Positions 33,043 to 46,466 of a DNA stretch of 64,000 nucleotides are shown here, in pieces. A program made the translations under genes and the position numbers. The DNA is from Aralia elata (taxonomy: Eukaryota > Streptophyta > Magnoliopsida > Apiales > Araliaceae). Each line of letters starts with the position of its first letter. Position 1 is the first letter of the stretch. The stretch spans positions 40,165,033 to 40,229,032 of the forward strand of contig CM068380.1 in the NCBI GenBank assembly GCA_034770075.1, in the 5' to 3' direction. The notes under the pieces were generated by a model. That model did no database searches. It worked only from the letters and a program-made list of their open reading frames with translations, and had not been told where the DNA came from.

Positions 33043-34313
33043 GAAACTTCTCTAAAATTTGGAATATTCGCATTTCATGTAAATGTAAATTATTCAAAGA
33101 TTAATTTATGATAGCTCTTAAGATTTGTAATATAGCGAAGACTAGTTTCGACCTAAATCATTTCAACTTGGTTCAAGTGTATGTATAATTATAAAAAAAG
33201 TTAGTTAATTCCATGTGTATATAATAATATTTTCAAAAATATTAATCAATGAACTAAATAATAGGAAATATTAATTATTTAATATTCCAAGTATGCTATA
33301 TACTCATCAATTTAGAGCGAATCGAGTCCCTAGTCACTGCTTTGAGATGGCCTCTGTCTTCTTTGCTCGGGTTTGCTTGTTTAGTCCAACTTTCATGTTT
33401 TCTTTACTTGGGCTTTATCTGACAAGTCCTAGACTAACCTTTATACTTGTAAGGTTGTGGATGACTAAACAAGGAGCTTGAACGGTTGAAGGTCCTTGTT
33501 AAAGAATATAATGACAAGGATTATAAAGAGTTTGGCTTTCGGTAACAACTCGGGTCAAATTTCGAGTTCAGAATAAATTTTGAATCAAATTTTGAATCTG
33601 AATCGAATCATATTAATCTAAATAAGGTCTTAAATCACTAACCCAATAGTATTTTCTTGGATCATCTTAGCCCACCACATACTCACCTAAAAGGAGATTG
33701 AAGGTATTATTGTTAGTAACTAGATTTATTATATACAAACAAATTATTACATGTTTCGATGTGGGACTGAGCCGTTATCTTTTGGCTGTCACTTGTCGAG
33801 CCAAGGTTGTGCAGGTTTTTTAAGCAAATGCAGGGGCCTGTCCATTCGGGACTAGTTTACCTCGACTTATCAGAAGATACAAATCATGCAATGAGACTAT
33901 CTTTATGAAACAGATGGAGGAATTGTTTGTTTAGTAGTGATAATATAATGATAAAATTATGATGACAAATTTGAGATCATTATAAAATGAATAATAATAT
34001 ATAAATGAGCAAAATGAAGTGTGTTGCCTCAAGGAACAAGTACATACAAAATTTTCAAGGTAATTACAAGTATATTCTCTGTGTTGCCTTAGGTTTATGT
34101 TGCATCCTCGAACAACTCTTCATTGTAAATTTTATATTGCATTTTAGTTTAGTTTTTGCCATCCCTTTGGTCTAGGAGATATATTCTACTTTCTAAAAAA
34201 ACTCTATTAAGTTCTTAGATTTCATTCTTTTCTTTTACCTTTTATTTTATTTTCGAATTTTTTAAGTTTCAAACATACAAAGAGATAGATATGTCTGTCA
34301 TCTTCTCTCAATC
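33043..34313. other. AT-rich interval without recognised gene
   Basis: About 1.3 kb between two copia LTRs. An open stretch at 33293-33481 has no recognisable domain. Degenerate CGAGTTCAGAATAAATTTTGAATC repeats occur near 33560-33610. It may be unique flanking DNA or an old, unrecognised element. Confidence 0.4.
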
Positions 34314-34806
34314 TGTTGGGTACGTATACACATGCCCATAATATATGAGTGTCTCGGCAATACTTGATAAAATTATTATTAGGATCCTATTATTTCATAG
34401 ATTAAAAATAAATAAATTAATCATTCTATTATAGTACTTACATGGATTAAGAGAAGACATCTTGTATAGTAATCCTGATCTCATAAACTTAATGTGAAAG
34501 ATCTTCAATTATCCCTCTCAATCTTATGATGGATATGTAGGTGTATTAGGAATTCTTGAGACGACAACTAGGACTAAACCCTATATGTTTTCTTTATAGA
34601 ATAGTTAAGGGTGAAAATCGTCTATCAAGATTATAAAACCCTAAAACCCATTATGCCAAAATAATAATACTAGTAATAATATTTATGGGCCGCATAATTA
34701 CCAACCCATAAATAACGTGATTAAATTAATGCAATATGTAAGTCCGATAATTTTATAAATAGTAGAGGCCAGATAAAGAATTATATTAAAATAAAATAAT
34801 CTAACA
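34314..34806 (-). mobile_element. Ty1/copia 3' LTR of the second minus-strand copia
   Basis: 493 bp on the minus strand, TGTTAGATTATTTT at 34806 to GTACCCAACA at 34314; the termini TGTTRG/CYAACA match. A PPT (CAAGTGGGAGAA on minus, 34807-34818) precedes it. It belongs to the copia remnant whose RNase H ends near 40330. Confidence 0.8.
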
Positions 34807-34818
34807 TTCTCCCACTTG
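34807..34818 (-). other. copia polypurine tract
   Basis: CAAGTGGGAGAA on the minus strand, directly upstream of the LTR start. Confidence 0.8.
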
Positions 34819-34846
34819 ACTGAAATACTATTTATATACAAAACAT

Positions 34847-37800
34847 TGTAATAACCCTAGATTTTTGATACATTAAAATAAAAAAATTTACGTATGAATT
34901 ATTTTTATAATAAAATTATTTTTATTATATATTAAAGCAAGTATGGAAATGTGTGCAAGGAAAGGAATGTGAATATGTAATATGTATACATATATATTTA
35001 TTTCATATATGGTTTCAAGTAAATTTCTTATTAAAGAAATAATTGATAATTATAAATTATATTTTGTTCATAAGTTAATTTTTATACTAAAGATATATGA
35101 TTATTTATAAAAATGTGATTACTATATTATTTAAATAATAAATGTATATTTTAAGAAATGATTATTAATATTATTATTACTATGATTACTTCTTTATGAT
35201 ATGAATTTGTAAGATTAGTCAATTTATTTTAAATCGACTAAGTATGGTAAATGAGGCAAAGATAAAGGGATGATCAAAACCTAATTTGATCTATGATTAT
35301 GAATTTTAAGGATTCATACAATTATTGTTATAATTGTATTTAAAATGGATGTATGTGTATTATGAATAATAAGAATTTATTTTCTTAAGGAAATTTGAAT
35401 ACTAAATATAAGTATTGATTATACTTGAATGCATGTATGTACAACATGTGGTTCAATGTGTATGATAATTATTTATCAACGATGACAAATATGTTGTGAC
35501 TTATATGAATAATGTATGTGATTAATTGTTAGTTAAGATAAGGCTCACTAATAGTTATTTAAATTAGTGGACTAACCTAAGAATATTAATATTAAACAAT
35601 TGATAAGATAGTAAGTTAATTAAATATTTAATTAAAGTGAATATAATAAGTGAATAAATTTTGTACATTAATTAATATGTGTATTGATTAATGAAAATTA
35701 TGTGATATATGTATGATTAATTTTAATAGTCCAATTAGTAAGGAAAACTAGTGGACTAGCTTAATTAATTTATTAACCAAGCCCACTCATTTGATTAATC
35801 ATGAACTTGGATAATTAATGTGTGGACGAATTAAATTATCCCAACACTTATTAAATTAGTAACCAAGCATGGATTAATAATATTAGACAACTAGTAGCTC
35901 AAACTAGATTAAAAATGAGCCCAAAAGTGATTTAAAACCAAACCCAATTGCTAGCCCACTTGGAAGATATTTTAGTAACTTGATTAAGTTATTAAAGCAA
36001 TAAAAGAAGACTAAGAAAATGGTACAAATGAAGGAGAGGCCAGCCGGCAAGGATGGGAGGCCACATGGGGGGTGAGTTGTCAAATTTTAAATAGGTTGCT
36101 AGAAAGAAAGACAATTTGAAATAATGATACATCACCCACTTGTCACATGGTGTAAGAGAAGTATACTTCCTAATGATGGCAAAATATATAGATATACTTT
36201 ATATATCTATAGATATTGCAAGTATTGGATTTAATAAAGTAAAAGTCTCTTTTTCATCTTCATTTTCTTAGTTTAGAGAGAGAGAAAATAGGAATTAAAA
36301 ATCTACTCATTCTCTTTCATCTTTTATCTACTCTTCTTTCCAAAATAATATCTAAAGAGAGAGAAAAAGAAGAGGGGAAGCAGCCATGGAGGGGTTTTGG
36401 TGTGCTTCAAAGTTCCATAACCAACTTAGGAAGAAGAAGGAAGAAAATCAAGCAAAAGGTATAACAAACCCCTAGTTTATTTCTTTTTTATTTGGTTTAA
36501 TTTTTGATGGTATAAAGTTATGATCTTAGTATATAAAACCCTTAATCTATATGCTAGATGATATTTTATACTTGATTGTGCTCAACTGGTATATTGATGT
36601 ATTTGGTTGGTTAAGAAAAGAAAAGAAACAAAACTATGTTTTAAAACAAAACTAGAAAACCCTAACTTTTGGTCACTTTGCAAATTTATAACTTGAAATC
36701 TATAAAATATTTTTACGATCCGTCAAATATTAGTACTAGATATATAAGTTACTATTAAATCCAAGTGGTAGAACTCAAAAACAGTTAGTACAAAATTCGT
36801 ATGGACTATTTTAGTCAAAACAGTCCGGGTAGTGAACAAAACTGGAATAAAGGCTGCTGACTGTTGGGATCCAGGGGTAATTTCGTCAACTTTTGTTGCT
36901 CTAAAAATTCTAGAAACATTTGGGTGATAATATGGGAATTTATGTGAGTCTTGTGAAAATTTGAGGATTTTTGACCATGTAGAATGAAAGTTATGGATTT
37001 TATCGTGAGGAACCACTGTCAAAAGGATTCTTAAATAACTCTTTGTGGTTAACTCCAAATATTATGAAATAATTACTGAGAGTATATATATATAGCAGAA
37101 ACTTACTCTGAAAATTTCCGAATGTTTGGATGCAGTTTCGATTTATGAAAAATATAGCAAAATTTGGCTATTTTAGACTATTTAAATATAGTAAATGGAT
37201 TTTAAAAATTCCGGGAAAAATAAATTTTCATAAGGGGACTATATATAGTCTATTTTTAGAAAAGAAATAATTTTGAAGTTGTTTTACTATTTTTCATGTA
37301 AATGATGAAGTTATGTATAAATGAATTTAATTAATTATGTGAAGTTGAAAATTTGAAAAATGGGTTTTTATGGCTTGAAGACCCTATATAGGGTATATAC
37401 TGATTTTTGATAACGGTTTTGGTCATTTATAAGGTGGTATAATGTTTATGATATTTTAGATCGATTAAATGAATTATTTAACAAAATAGAAAACTGTTTT
37501 AATCCAACTTGCTGAATAGTGTGATCCAGCTTGCTGTATTGAATAGTGTGCATCCAGGTTGCTGGATTATAAGTTAGTTCGAATCTAGTTTGTTGTATCG
37601 TAGAATAGTTTGAATCCAGGTTGCTAAATTGCAAAAATAGTTGGCTCAATTGAATAATTTGAATCCAGGTTACTGGATTGTAATTCAGGTTGGAATCCAG
37701 TTTACTGGATTTGAAATCTAGTTTGCTGGATTGTGTAATTAACCTACAAATCATAAAGAAAGACTTATATAATGAAAGACTTAGTGTTAATTCATAAAGT

Positions 37801-39956
37801 AGTGGTACAGTCGTAATCTTTAATAGTCGATGTATAGTATTTGGGCTAAATAATTCCTTCAGGGAGCGGAAGTATATACGAACTGGCAACCGATCTAACT
37901 CACTGTGAAAACAGTGTAGATGAGACGGAAACTAGTTTGTTGGTTGTTTGTGGAAAACCACTCAGCATACTATATTGAACACTGTTAAAGACTCGATGTG
38001 TGCTAACTTTAGAATTGAATGCGTATGGTGTTATGTGTTATCTAATATTTGATTATGTGGTTGGATGTTAGATAATTTACTTATAAAGAAGTGATATTAT
38101 AAGGTACAATATGATTGGCTGACTGAAAGATCAATCTTATAACTGATAGGTCTTTCAAAAGAAGTCATATTAAATTGTGTAGCAGTAGTCAACGACCAAG
38201 GCAAGTATCTAAACCTTACGCACTACTTTTATTTTGTGCAAACAGGTATATGTTATGCTAGTTCCTAACTCAACATGAGTTATCAATTTCAAAGCATGCT
38301 TGTGAATAATTATTGTTAATTATTCATATCCATAATGATCTTTGTTATTCGTTTATGCAAGTTTTTAACTCAATCTATTATTGAGCAACTATTTTATCCT
38401 TTTCATTTACATTATGAATTGGATCCGTATGTTATGCAAATATCTGAACTCTTTCTTTACTGTGCAAGTATCTGAACTCTTTCTTATTTAGCAATTATCT
38501 TAACCCTTGCATTTACTTTATGCAATGGATCCATATATTATGTAAGTATTCTTAAACTTTATTCAAGCTATCTATTGATTTCAAATATCTCGATATTGTC
38601 TCATGTGATGCATTTATAATAAAAATTGTTCTGTTCTTTGTGCAAGTGTCCCCACTTGTACAAATTGTTATAATTATTATAAATTCGAATTCCTTCGATT
38701 CGTTCATTGTTAAAAGTATCTCATTACTGAATAGCTATGACTCATATTGAAAATTTGTATTCTAAGTTTGGTTATACAAGTGTCCCGACTTGTATGAACT
38801 ATTGTACATTATGAATTACACTTGAATTCGAAATTTGTTGACAAGTTCTGATACATACTATTAAATTTCGGTATGTATACCTAGTATAAAGATTGTCTAA
38901 GCTATTTGTCCCAGCTAGACACGATTTGAAAAGTATTTGTCGAATATTATTGGAACTAATTCGTTATTAAAAATATATGCCATTTGATTCGGCTAGATCA
39001 AAATTGTTATAATATGTTGAACTCAAAGTATTTCTTTGAAAGCAATCCAAACCATATTGATGTGGTACGGACTCATGATGTAAGACTGAGATGAACAACC
39101 CCGAAAAATAAATCAGGGGAAACTTTATTGTCGGTAGCCCGACCGCGCGCTATGTTTGAGAATTATGCATAATCTCGGGTACAATGAGGCTGATCCCTTT
39201 ACGTACTTGCAGAAGAGTAAATATTAGTTTTTATAGCTAACTTTTACTCTTGAGGTAGTCAGTAATAATAATAACTGATGATTCCTCTAGCAGTTCTTGA
39301 TCCATTGTGATCACTCAGCATAAAATCTGGGAATAACCCTTTGTGTTGAATATTGTTGTAGTATTACTAATTCATCCTAATCAATTGAATATTGTTGAAA
39401 TCTCGAAAGAATTTAACTCTTTCATCCTTGATTTATTATTTATTCAGCATGAAATTCAAGAAAATTCTTGTTACTTGAAATGACTTATTGTTCAGCTATT
39501 TCAAAGAAATCTTAAAATGATTTGATATGTTGTTAAGAATAGTTTCAAATGACTTCACCACTATTGATTCGTGGTAGAAGTAGTCCTCAAATAAAACATT
39601 TACTTCTTCAGCGTATTATTATAATTGTTATTACTTGCTGAGCAATTGAATGCTCATTCTTGCTTTGACTTAAATGTTTTCAGCTAAGTGTGATCGATCA
39701 AAAGGCTCTAACAAAGACAAGGGAAAGGGAAAGCTGAAGGAATAAGTTATATAGTGTTATTTGTAATAATTAGTCTCTTATATTATGAACATATATATTA
39801 TGTAACATGTAAGGAATGTAATTAAAGGTTGCCATACCTGGGGAATAGACAACTCTAATATAAATATTAAGTTTGTAATATATTAAACAGCTTAAAGAAA
39901 TGGTATCGTGATGCACCAAGTACGGGTTTCAAGTACCCGGATTTGGGGGCGCCACA
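34847..39956 (+). mobile_element. complete 5.1-kb solo LTR, Tekay-like
   Basis: Starts TGTAATAACCCTAG and ends ATTTGGGGGCGCCACA, with a perfect 5-bp target duplication AACAT (34842-34846 and 39957-39961). There is no PBS or coding sequence at either edge. It sits between the RNase H end and the PPT of the minus-strand copia. Inside are AT-rich first 1.2 kb, a purine-rich GAGAGAGA stretch near 36280-36370, a 37500-37740 zone with about eight copies of a TCCAGNTTGCTGGATT motif, and GCAAGTATCT-type motifs near 38200-38540. No gene is seen in it. Confidence 0.9.
37500..37740 (+). repeat. dispersed ATCCAGGTTGCTGGATT motif array
   Basis: The palindromic phrase ATCCAG-TTGCTGGAT or parts of it recurs about eight times at irregular 20-40 base spacing within the 5.1-kb LTR. 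Confidence 0.65.
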
Positions 39957-39961
39957 AACAT

Positions 39962-40409
39962 AATGCTTAACATCATTAATTTGGCCAAGAATTAATTACC
40001 GTTTCCATCCTGTTCAAATAAAAGCACTAATGCGAATCAATATAATCTTTGTGTCACTAAAACAAGATCCTCATTAGTTATATAATTAGTAGTTTTATTA
40101 TAACAAGGATTAACATTAAGCATAACAGGTATAAATAGAGTTTACATAATTGGTAATGAATTAAACTCATTCATATGGTCCAAATATAATTTTTTGCTCA
40201 CAAGTTCTCAAGTGTGCACGATAATAAGAATAGAAAATCAGAAATGTAATGTGAAGTTCAAAACAATTATAAGATATCAAAAACACTGTCTTACATCAAA
40301 ATAGTTCATTAATTAAGACTACTAGTTAAACCTATATCAGCAACATGCTCTAGAAAGAGTTTGAGCGGTAAGCCTTTCGTAAATGGATCTGCTAATATAT
40401 CATGCATAC
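39962..40409 (-). pseudogene. copia RNase H C-terminus and 3' noncoding region
   Basis: On the minus strand from 40409, the sequence reads a SMHDI segment, then ADPFTKGLPLKLFLEHVADIGL (about 40395-40330), the standard end of copia RNase H/pol. The rest to 39962 is noncoding and continues beyond the solo LTR to the PPT at 34807. The upstream part of RNase H lies at 48813-49229, across an Athila LTR insertion. Confidence 0.8.
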
Positions 40410-41397
40410 TATTGCCTAATTTACTACTAGGTATTTCACGCAAGTATACGCGATCAACTTAGCAATATAGTGGCAAGAAGAGTATCGTTCCCACGAGGAA
40501 CAATCTAATAATACAAACCAACTACTAGTTTTATATTAATCCAATTTTATTTAAACAAATAACTTAAATTGAATAAACTAAGGAAATAAACTAATTAAAC
40601 GAAACTAACAAAACTAAATGGATAACTATCAAATGTAAGTATAGAGATTACAATTTCCCCCGATGAGTCACCTAAATTTCCCTACTCTCTATTCGATAAA
40701 TTAATTCAATCAAGTTGCTAACTGAGAATTCATAGTTAGTTACCAAATCTCTCTCCAAGATTAGATAATCATACTCGCTTTAATTCTTTCACTATATTCC
40801 TATGTGAATAACTAAAATGAATTCATCATACCAATTCTCACAATAGTTGCATGTGACACATAGGTATATTCCTATCATATGCATAAATTGCTCTATTCAC
40901 TCCTAAGAAGAATAATTGCAACACATGTTATCATATTTAGATCTAAACCTTAGATTTTATTTCCCAATATTATCCAGGTTATTAAGTCAATTGTTGGCCA
41001 AACAATTATAACATTAAATACAAAATACGATAAGTATCTTGTATAAAATCAACCATAATCTCATAGAGAGTAATTCAATAAAGGCTAGTTATTAGGTTCC
41101 ATCGTAATCTCGCAAAGAATTTAGTTCATTACAGCAAAAGAAAACATCCTCAACAGATAATTAAGCATCTTAGAATTACAAAAATTAAAAAGAAAAGATA
41201 GAGAATAAAATCTGTAGAACAACTTTAGCCTCCACGCTTGATCTCCAATCTTTGCTCTTCTTCACGTGTCTTCTTCCATGAACTCAGGAAAATCTGGATT
41301 TGTTTTGTTATTGGAATCCCCCTCTCTTATGGTCAATCTTCATATATATGTATATATATATACATACATATATACATACATATATATATATATATAT

Positions 41398-41431
<34 letters not shown>
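40410..41431 (-). mobile_element. Athila-type solo LTR, 3' segment
   Basis: The minus-strand LTR starts TGATGAGTGGATTTTATACC at 48812 and ends AATTAGGCAATA at 40410, split by the insertion at 41432-48322. The flanks CATAC (40405-40409) and CGTAC (48813-48817) are a 5-bp target duplication with one transition. There is no internal region, so it is a solo LTR. CCTCGTGGGAACGATACTC near 40495 is the family end signature. Confidence 0.85.
41342..41431. repeat. (TA)n/(CATA)n microsatellite
   Basis: About 90 bases of TA and CATA units in the Athila LTR, continuing at 48323-48343 on the far side of the inserted LTR. The insertion used TATAT as target. Confidence 0.9.
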
Positions 41432-43140
41432 TGTGGCGCCCCCAAATTCGGGTCACCTGAGCCATGGACCTGGTTCGTCACTATCTAATACATGCATCAT
41501 ATAATCGATAACTAATAGCAGAATAAAGGAATATTTACATTTTTATAACATAAATAATCTTGTCTCAAGTCTCAAAACCAAGACTACTACAAAATATAAC
41601 TTATTACATAAGGGTAAATAAGTCTTGATACAAATGGTGATTCTAATATAATAAAACAAAACTAATCAGAAGCTTTGCCCTTTCCCTTATCTTTTCCCGA
41701 GCTCTCGCCACGTGCTGCACTAACTGAAATGTTTTAAGGAAAGCAAAGGTGAGCAACAAATTTGCCCCGCAAGTACATTAGCAGTGAATAATCACATGAA
41801 TAACTTTATAGTTCACAGGAGTTAAAAATTAGATAGCTCAAGGAAATAAACAACTTCTTTATCACCATTATAGTGGTCACTATGGACCGAAGGATTTCTG
41901 AAGTATCCAAGGATTTCAAAGTTTCCCAAAGAAAGGGACTATTCAATATTGAGTGAGCACCAAGGCACAAAACTCTATCTAGAATTACCGAAAATTTACC
42001 TGATAACCCACAAAACTGGTACAATAGGTGATCAGCCTAAAGTACCTGACGTTATGCATAAGCCTCACTTACTATTTACGCGCATGTCGGTTCCCCGACG
42101 TTTATACAATTGCCCCTACTATGAGGGTTGTTCTTCTCAGCTTTACATGGGAATCCGAACCAAAGCACTTTGATCGGATAGTTTTACTTAATATCAATAA
42201 TAGTTCGAGGAGTTAACCTCACTTCAATAAACAAATCAATATGGGTCTCGCCGAAGCAATTGGCTTTAACATAGCTTTCAAACAGTTTATGAAATAAAGA
42301 ACTTTAAGGCTCAACAACATGCATTATAGCATAGGTAGATAACTTGAACGAATGTCAAATCATTTGACTAATCATAAGAGTACTCGCACAATGAAGTAAA
42401 TTGTAGAAGTTTAGAAAACTAGCTCAATATCGCAACACTTGTAATCAATACATAACTTGAGTGAATTTAGAGAACTTGCATTAATATAGAATACTCGTTC
42501 AATATCAAATTAAACAAGAATTTTAAACTTGGCCAATAAATAAATTGAGTAAGGTTTAAGGAAACTTGCACAATAGAATAAAATACTTGTTCAAATATAA
42601 CTTGAGTAGGGTAAAGAACTTGCTCAATAATAAGGTTGAGTAAGGAACTTGCTCGATAATAAAGGTTGAGTAAAGAACTTGCTCAATAATAAAGGTTGAG
42701 TAACGAACTTGCCTTGCACGTGCGTTAATAACTTGATGTTAATCGTCCTTCAAAAAATACCCTACATAGTTCATTAAAATCATCATAAAGATCAGTCACA
42801 TAAGGACTAGGTTTAATACAGTCGTCACATCATTAGAATACATTAATTGCCACTATGACAAGGTAATCGGGGGTCTCGCTCACCGATGAGCAAGTGGCTG
42901 CCCAGCTCGTCGGTGAGCTGGCAGGGGTTTAAGGGGGCAGCGCCCCCTGGAACCAAGCATAAACGACAATCCATTTATCTATTTTACGTCTTATGACAAC
43001 ACCATTGGTTAATACTGGATATATAACTGAGTGTTTAATGCTTAACATGATATACATAACTAACGTGTCTAATCATTTTGTACAAAAATAAAAGTTTTGG
43101 ACTTGCTGGAAAAATTCACTGAGTCCGACCCGACCCGACC
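41432..43140 (-). mobile_element. solo LTR P, Tekay-like, 3' segment
   Basis: On the minus strand LTR P starts TGTAACGATTGGGAATTTTG at 48322 and ends TTTGGGGGCGCCACA at 41432, flanked by TATAT (41427-41431 and 48323-48327). Another LTR (Q) is inserted at 43141-46466. Without Q it is about 3.56 kb. Its 3' part has GAACTTGCTCAATAATAAGG motifs (42600-42720 on +) and a GC-rich block near 42875-42955. No gene. Confidence 0.9.
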
Positions 43141-46100
43141 TGTGACACCCCCAAATTCAGGTACCAATACCTCGAATTTGGTGCTCACGATAAAATACAT
43201 CCATACACCTCTAAACAACATAAATCAACTAATGCGGAATAAAATAAACATATGTTGTTCATTACAAAAGGTTTACTACGGTCCCAAGGTCTAAAACCTT
43301 AAATAAAATACATCGCAGAATACCATAATAATACAAAATGATTCCACGAATTACATAACAGGATAGTACATATAACTATTCCTTAAGCTTTCCTTTGCCT
43401 TTGTCCGCTTTGGAACTCCCCGGCTTAGCTGCAATAGGTTCATGATATAGCAAGGGTGAGCAACTACTTTGCTCAGCAAGTTTAAAAGCAAGAATGAAGA
43501 TATATCATGAATGAATAAAAATAATAGCTGCATAGATCAACAATTTATGAACATTGATGAAATAGCTGAAATGACATAATCAAAGTCCAAATGAAACAAT
43601 GAATAATGATTATTTACTGCTGAGTGGTCCAACCGACCATGAACTTTTGGCCAAAGAGTCAATCATTCGACTAACTCTTTTAAAACCTGGCCCTGTCAGT
43701 TGTACTCGAGGGGATCAGCCTCTTGTACACCATGTATATGCATAACATTTAACTCTGACTGCATCGAATAACCGACACATTATAATCCCCTACATAAGGG
43801 TTGCTCTCTCAGTCCAAGAATCCGCACCGACAATCGGTTTGGGTAGCTTTTAAAATAATAATCTGTACATGTCTAACCGAAACAAATGGCGTAGACTATC
43901 TCCTTAAACAGTTCATGAATGAAGAACTTAAATGTTTAACAATCCAACAATAGATAATGAATTCAAATGCATAAGCTGCGAATATCAATAATTATCTTGG
44001 AAGTGGAGTAATTGACAATAATTAGTCCACTAATATGATTCAAAAGTAATAACTCAATTTGAGTCATGAAATTTGCAACAATATACAACCTGTATAAAAT
44101 ATGAAACCTGCTCAAAATATAATTCGAGTAAGGTTAAGGAAAACTTGCCCAACACAAGGGTTAGACAAGCGTTAGGAAACTTGCATTCAATATATAGAAA
44201 GAATGAAGTTAGGGAACTTGCATAACATACACCTGTTTGCACGAAGTAAAAAGAATAGTGCATAAGGTTTAGAAACTTGCCCAACACAAGGGTTAGACAA
44301 GGGATATGAAACTTGCCTGATGCGCTGCTACAATATTATAACACACGCTCCTTAATATCCTACACAATTAAGTACATATTTACATAACAATTAGTCACAT
44401 ACCAAATAATGGTTCAAAACGGACGTTGCATCATTAAAACACATTGATTGCCACTACGACTACCCAGTTCCGCCTTAAGACAATACTAATTTGGTTGACA
44501 TTTAATAAATAATTAAGCATTTAGGGCTTAACAAAATATGCTTAGTTAACATGTCTAATCATTTAATACAAGGAAATATATAAGTGTTGGACCCGTTTGA
44601 AAAGGATTCATTAGGTCCGACCCGATCCGACCCGGTCTGACTAACCCAACCTGGCCCAAACACGGAGCTGGCGCTGCAGCGCCGAGCCCAAACACTGGAC
44701 CTCACGCTGCGGCGTGAGTCCCATGTTTTCTCAATGACAGGACCTCACGCTGCGGCGTAAGCCTTAAGGCTTGGGCCTCACGCTGCGGCGTGAGCCGCGG
44801 TCTTTCCCCACTTGCCCCTCGCTGCAGCGTGGGCTGCAAGGCTAATGGGTGGCGCTGCGGCGCGACTCTCCAGTAGCCGGATTCTGGGTTTGTTTCCAGA
44901 ACGCGACTCCGACCTCCGGCCACTCCAACCTCCATATCTCCTTCAATACACATGCAAATTGGTCCATTCCAGACTCTATGGACTCCTAACTCATGGGGCT
45001 ACAACATATCAAAAATGCAGAGCTACCCATTAACATTAACATGGTCAAATCCTAAGCCAAAGTGTAAAGTTCATGCTCTGTTCTTCGAGTTCTTGACATG
45101 TTTTACAAGAATCATTACTACGAACTCGTTTTAACTCCTTTTTGGTCCATTCCAACTGGGTTAGCTTCGTAACCCATTGAACTACGATACCATAGCAACA
45201 AATAAAATTAACAAACACAAAATCATAGCTTTACAGTCCTCTAAAGAGTCCAAATGTCCAAGTTCATGTCCAAAGTCCATTGTTCTTGCTCCATTAAGCC
45301 AAGGTAAGGATTTCTTGTGTTTTTGTTCCGCTTTGATGTTATTAATGGCTTACATAGTCTCTTAACAACATTTACAAACAATCACAACAAACAAAAACAC
45401 CAAGAATCGCCAAAAATCCGACCCACAAGCTTAAGAGCTTAAAACTAAGAAAAACTTGAAAAGTTTAACAAGAAATCGAATGGAAAGGATTTGGTTGGTT
45501 GTTTACCTTTGTAGATCCTTCCTAGATGTTAAGAAGCTTGGCTAGGCTTGATTTTGAAGGTCCTTCTTGCTTGGTTCCTCCACCCGTGCCTTCTTCTTCT
45601 TCCTCCTTCCTTTTCCGGCGAGTTCTTCCTTTTTCCGGCGAGCTCCGGCGACTTCTTTCTCCTTCTCCTTCTTCCGACGAGTTTTCCCTCACTCTCTCTC
45701 TCTCTCTCTCTCTCTATCAGCTGAGCAACTTGGAATGGAATGGAATGGGTTGAGAGTTGAATGAATGATTATTGGGGAAATGGAGGAAATTAAGGAGAAG
45801 TGGGAGAAATGGGTTCATGGCTCAAGGTGCCCAAAATTTCAAAGGCTTTTGCCGGCAAGCTCATTTCTCTCTCCTCATTTCCTAGCAATTTGATTGGTTG
45901 AAAGTGGTTTGGTGGTTCCCACTTGAAGCAATAAGCCAAATTAAATACCCGAAAATACCAAAAATATATCCGAAAACTCCCACTTTTGTACCAAAACTGG
46001 TAAATAACTCTACCCAAAATTAAAATGGATATTACCATAAATATTAGGATGGGTAAAAATAATTATTATGGGATTTGTCCATTTATTCGGAACACCCATA

Positions 46101-46466
46101 TAACACATTTCGGATACGGATAAAATCACGTATCAGCTCAAATAAAATTTCCGACACTTGGAAAAATTATTCGTACGCATACACGTATTTATGAAATTTA
46201 TTAACATTGAAAAAGACACAAAAATATCTGGCATGAATAGTGCCTCGGGAAACGTGCCCCGTGAATAGTGATTTAGCGACGCTACGCGAAATCAATTATT
46301 CACTTAAACAAAACTATAACACGTAAAATTTTAGGCATCCACATAATCCAGGTTGTCACGCAACCTTTAAACACGTAACACAATACAATATTAATAAAAT
46401 ATAAAATACTCATTAATATTCAAAAATTCGAATTACAAGGAAATTTCAGAATTCCCGGTCGTTGCA
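43141..46466 (-). mobile_element. complete solo LTR Q, Tekay-like
   Basis: A 3326-bp LTR on the minus strand, starting TGCAACGACCGGGAATTC at 46466 and ending TTTGGGGGTGTCACA at 43141. The perfect 5-bp target duplication is CGACC (43136-43140 and 46467-46471). It is related to its host LTR P: both contain the TACAACATATCAAAAATG block (45000-45020 in Q, 46660-46680 in P). It has a GC-box cluster (44670-44866) and a (CT)n tract at 45692-45715. Confidence 0.9.
44670..44866. repeat. GC-box cluster in LTR Q
   Basis: GGCGCTGCAGCGCC at 44670-44683, CTCACGCTGCGGCGTGAG at 44701-44718, 44744-44760 and 44777-44794, a weaker copy at 44819-44832, and GGCGCTGCGGCGC at 44852-44864. Different core from the NotI-like boxes elsewhere but same palindromic design. 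Confidence 0.85.

Noticed and set aside
33293..33481. 62-residue frame as a small host gene
   Set aside because: No domain, no splice or promoter context; length is within chance for this region.
41238..41504. frames rich in Tyr-Ile repeats
   Set aside because: Translation of the (TA)n/(CATA)n microsatellite.
45526..45764. Ser/Leu-rich frames in LTR Q
   Set aside because: Translation of a CT-rich tract inside an LTR.
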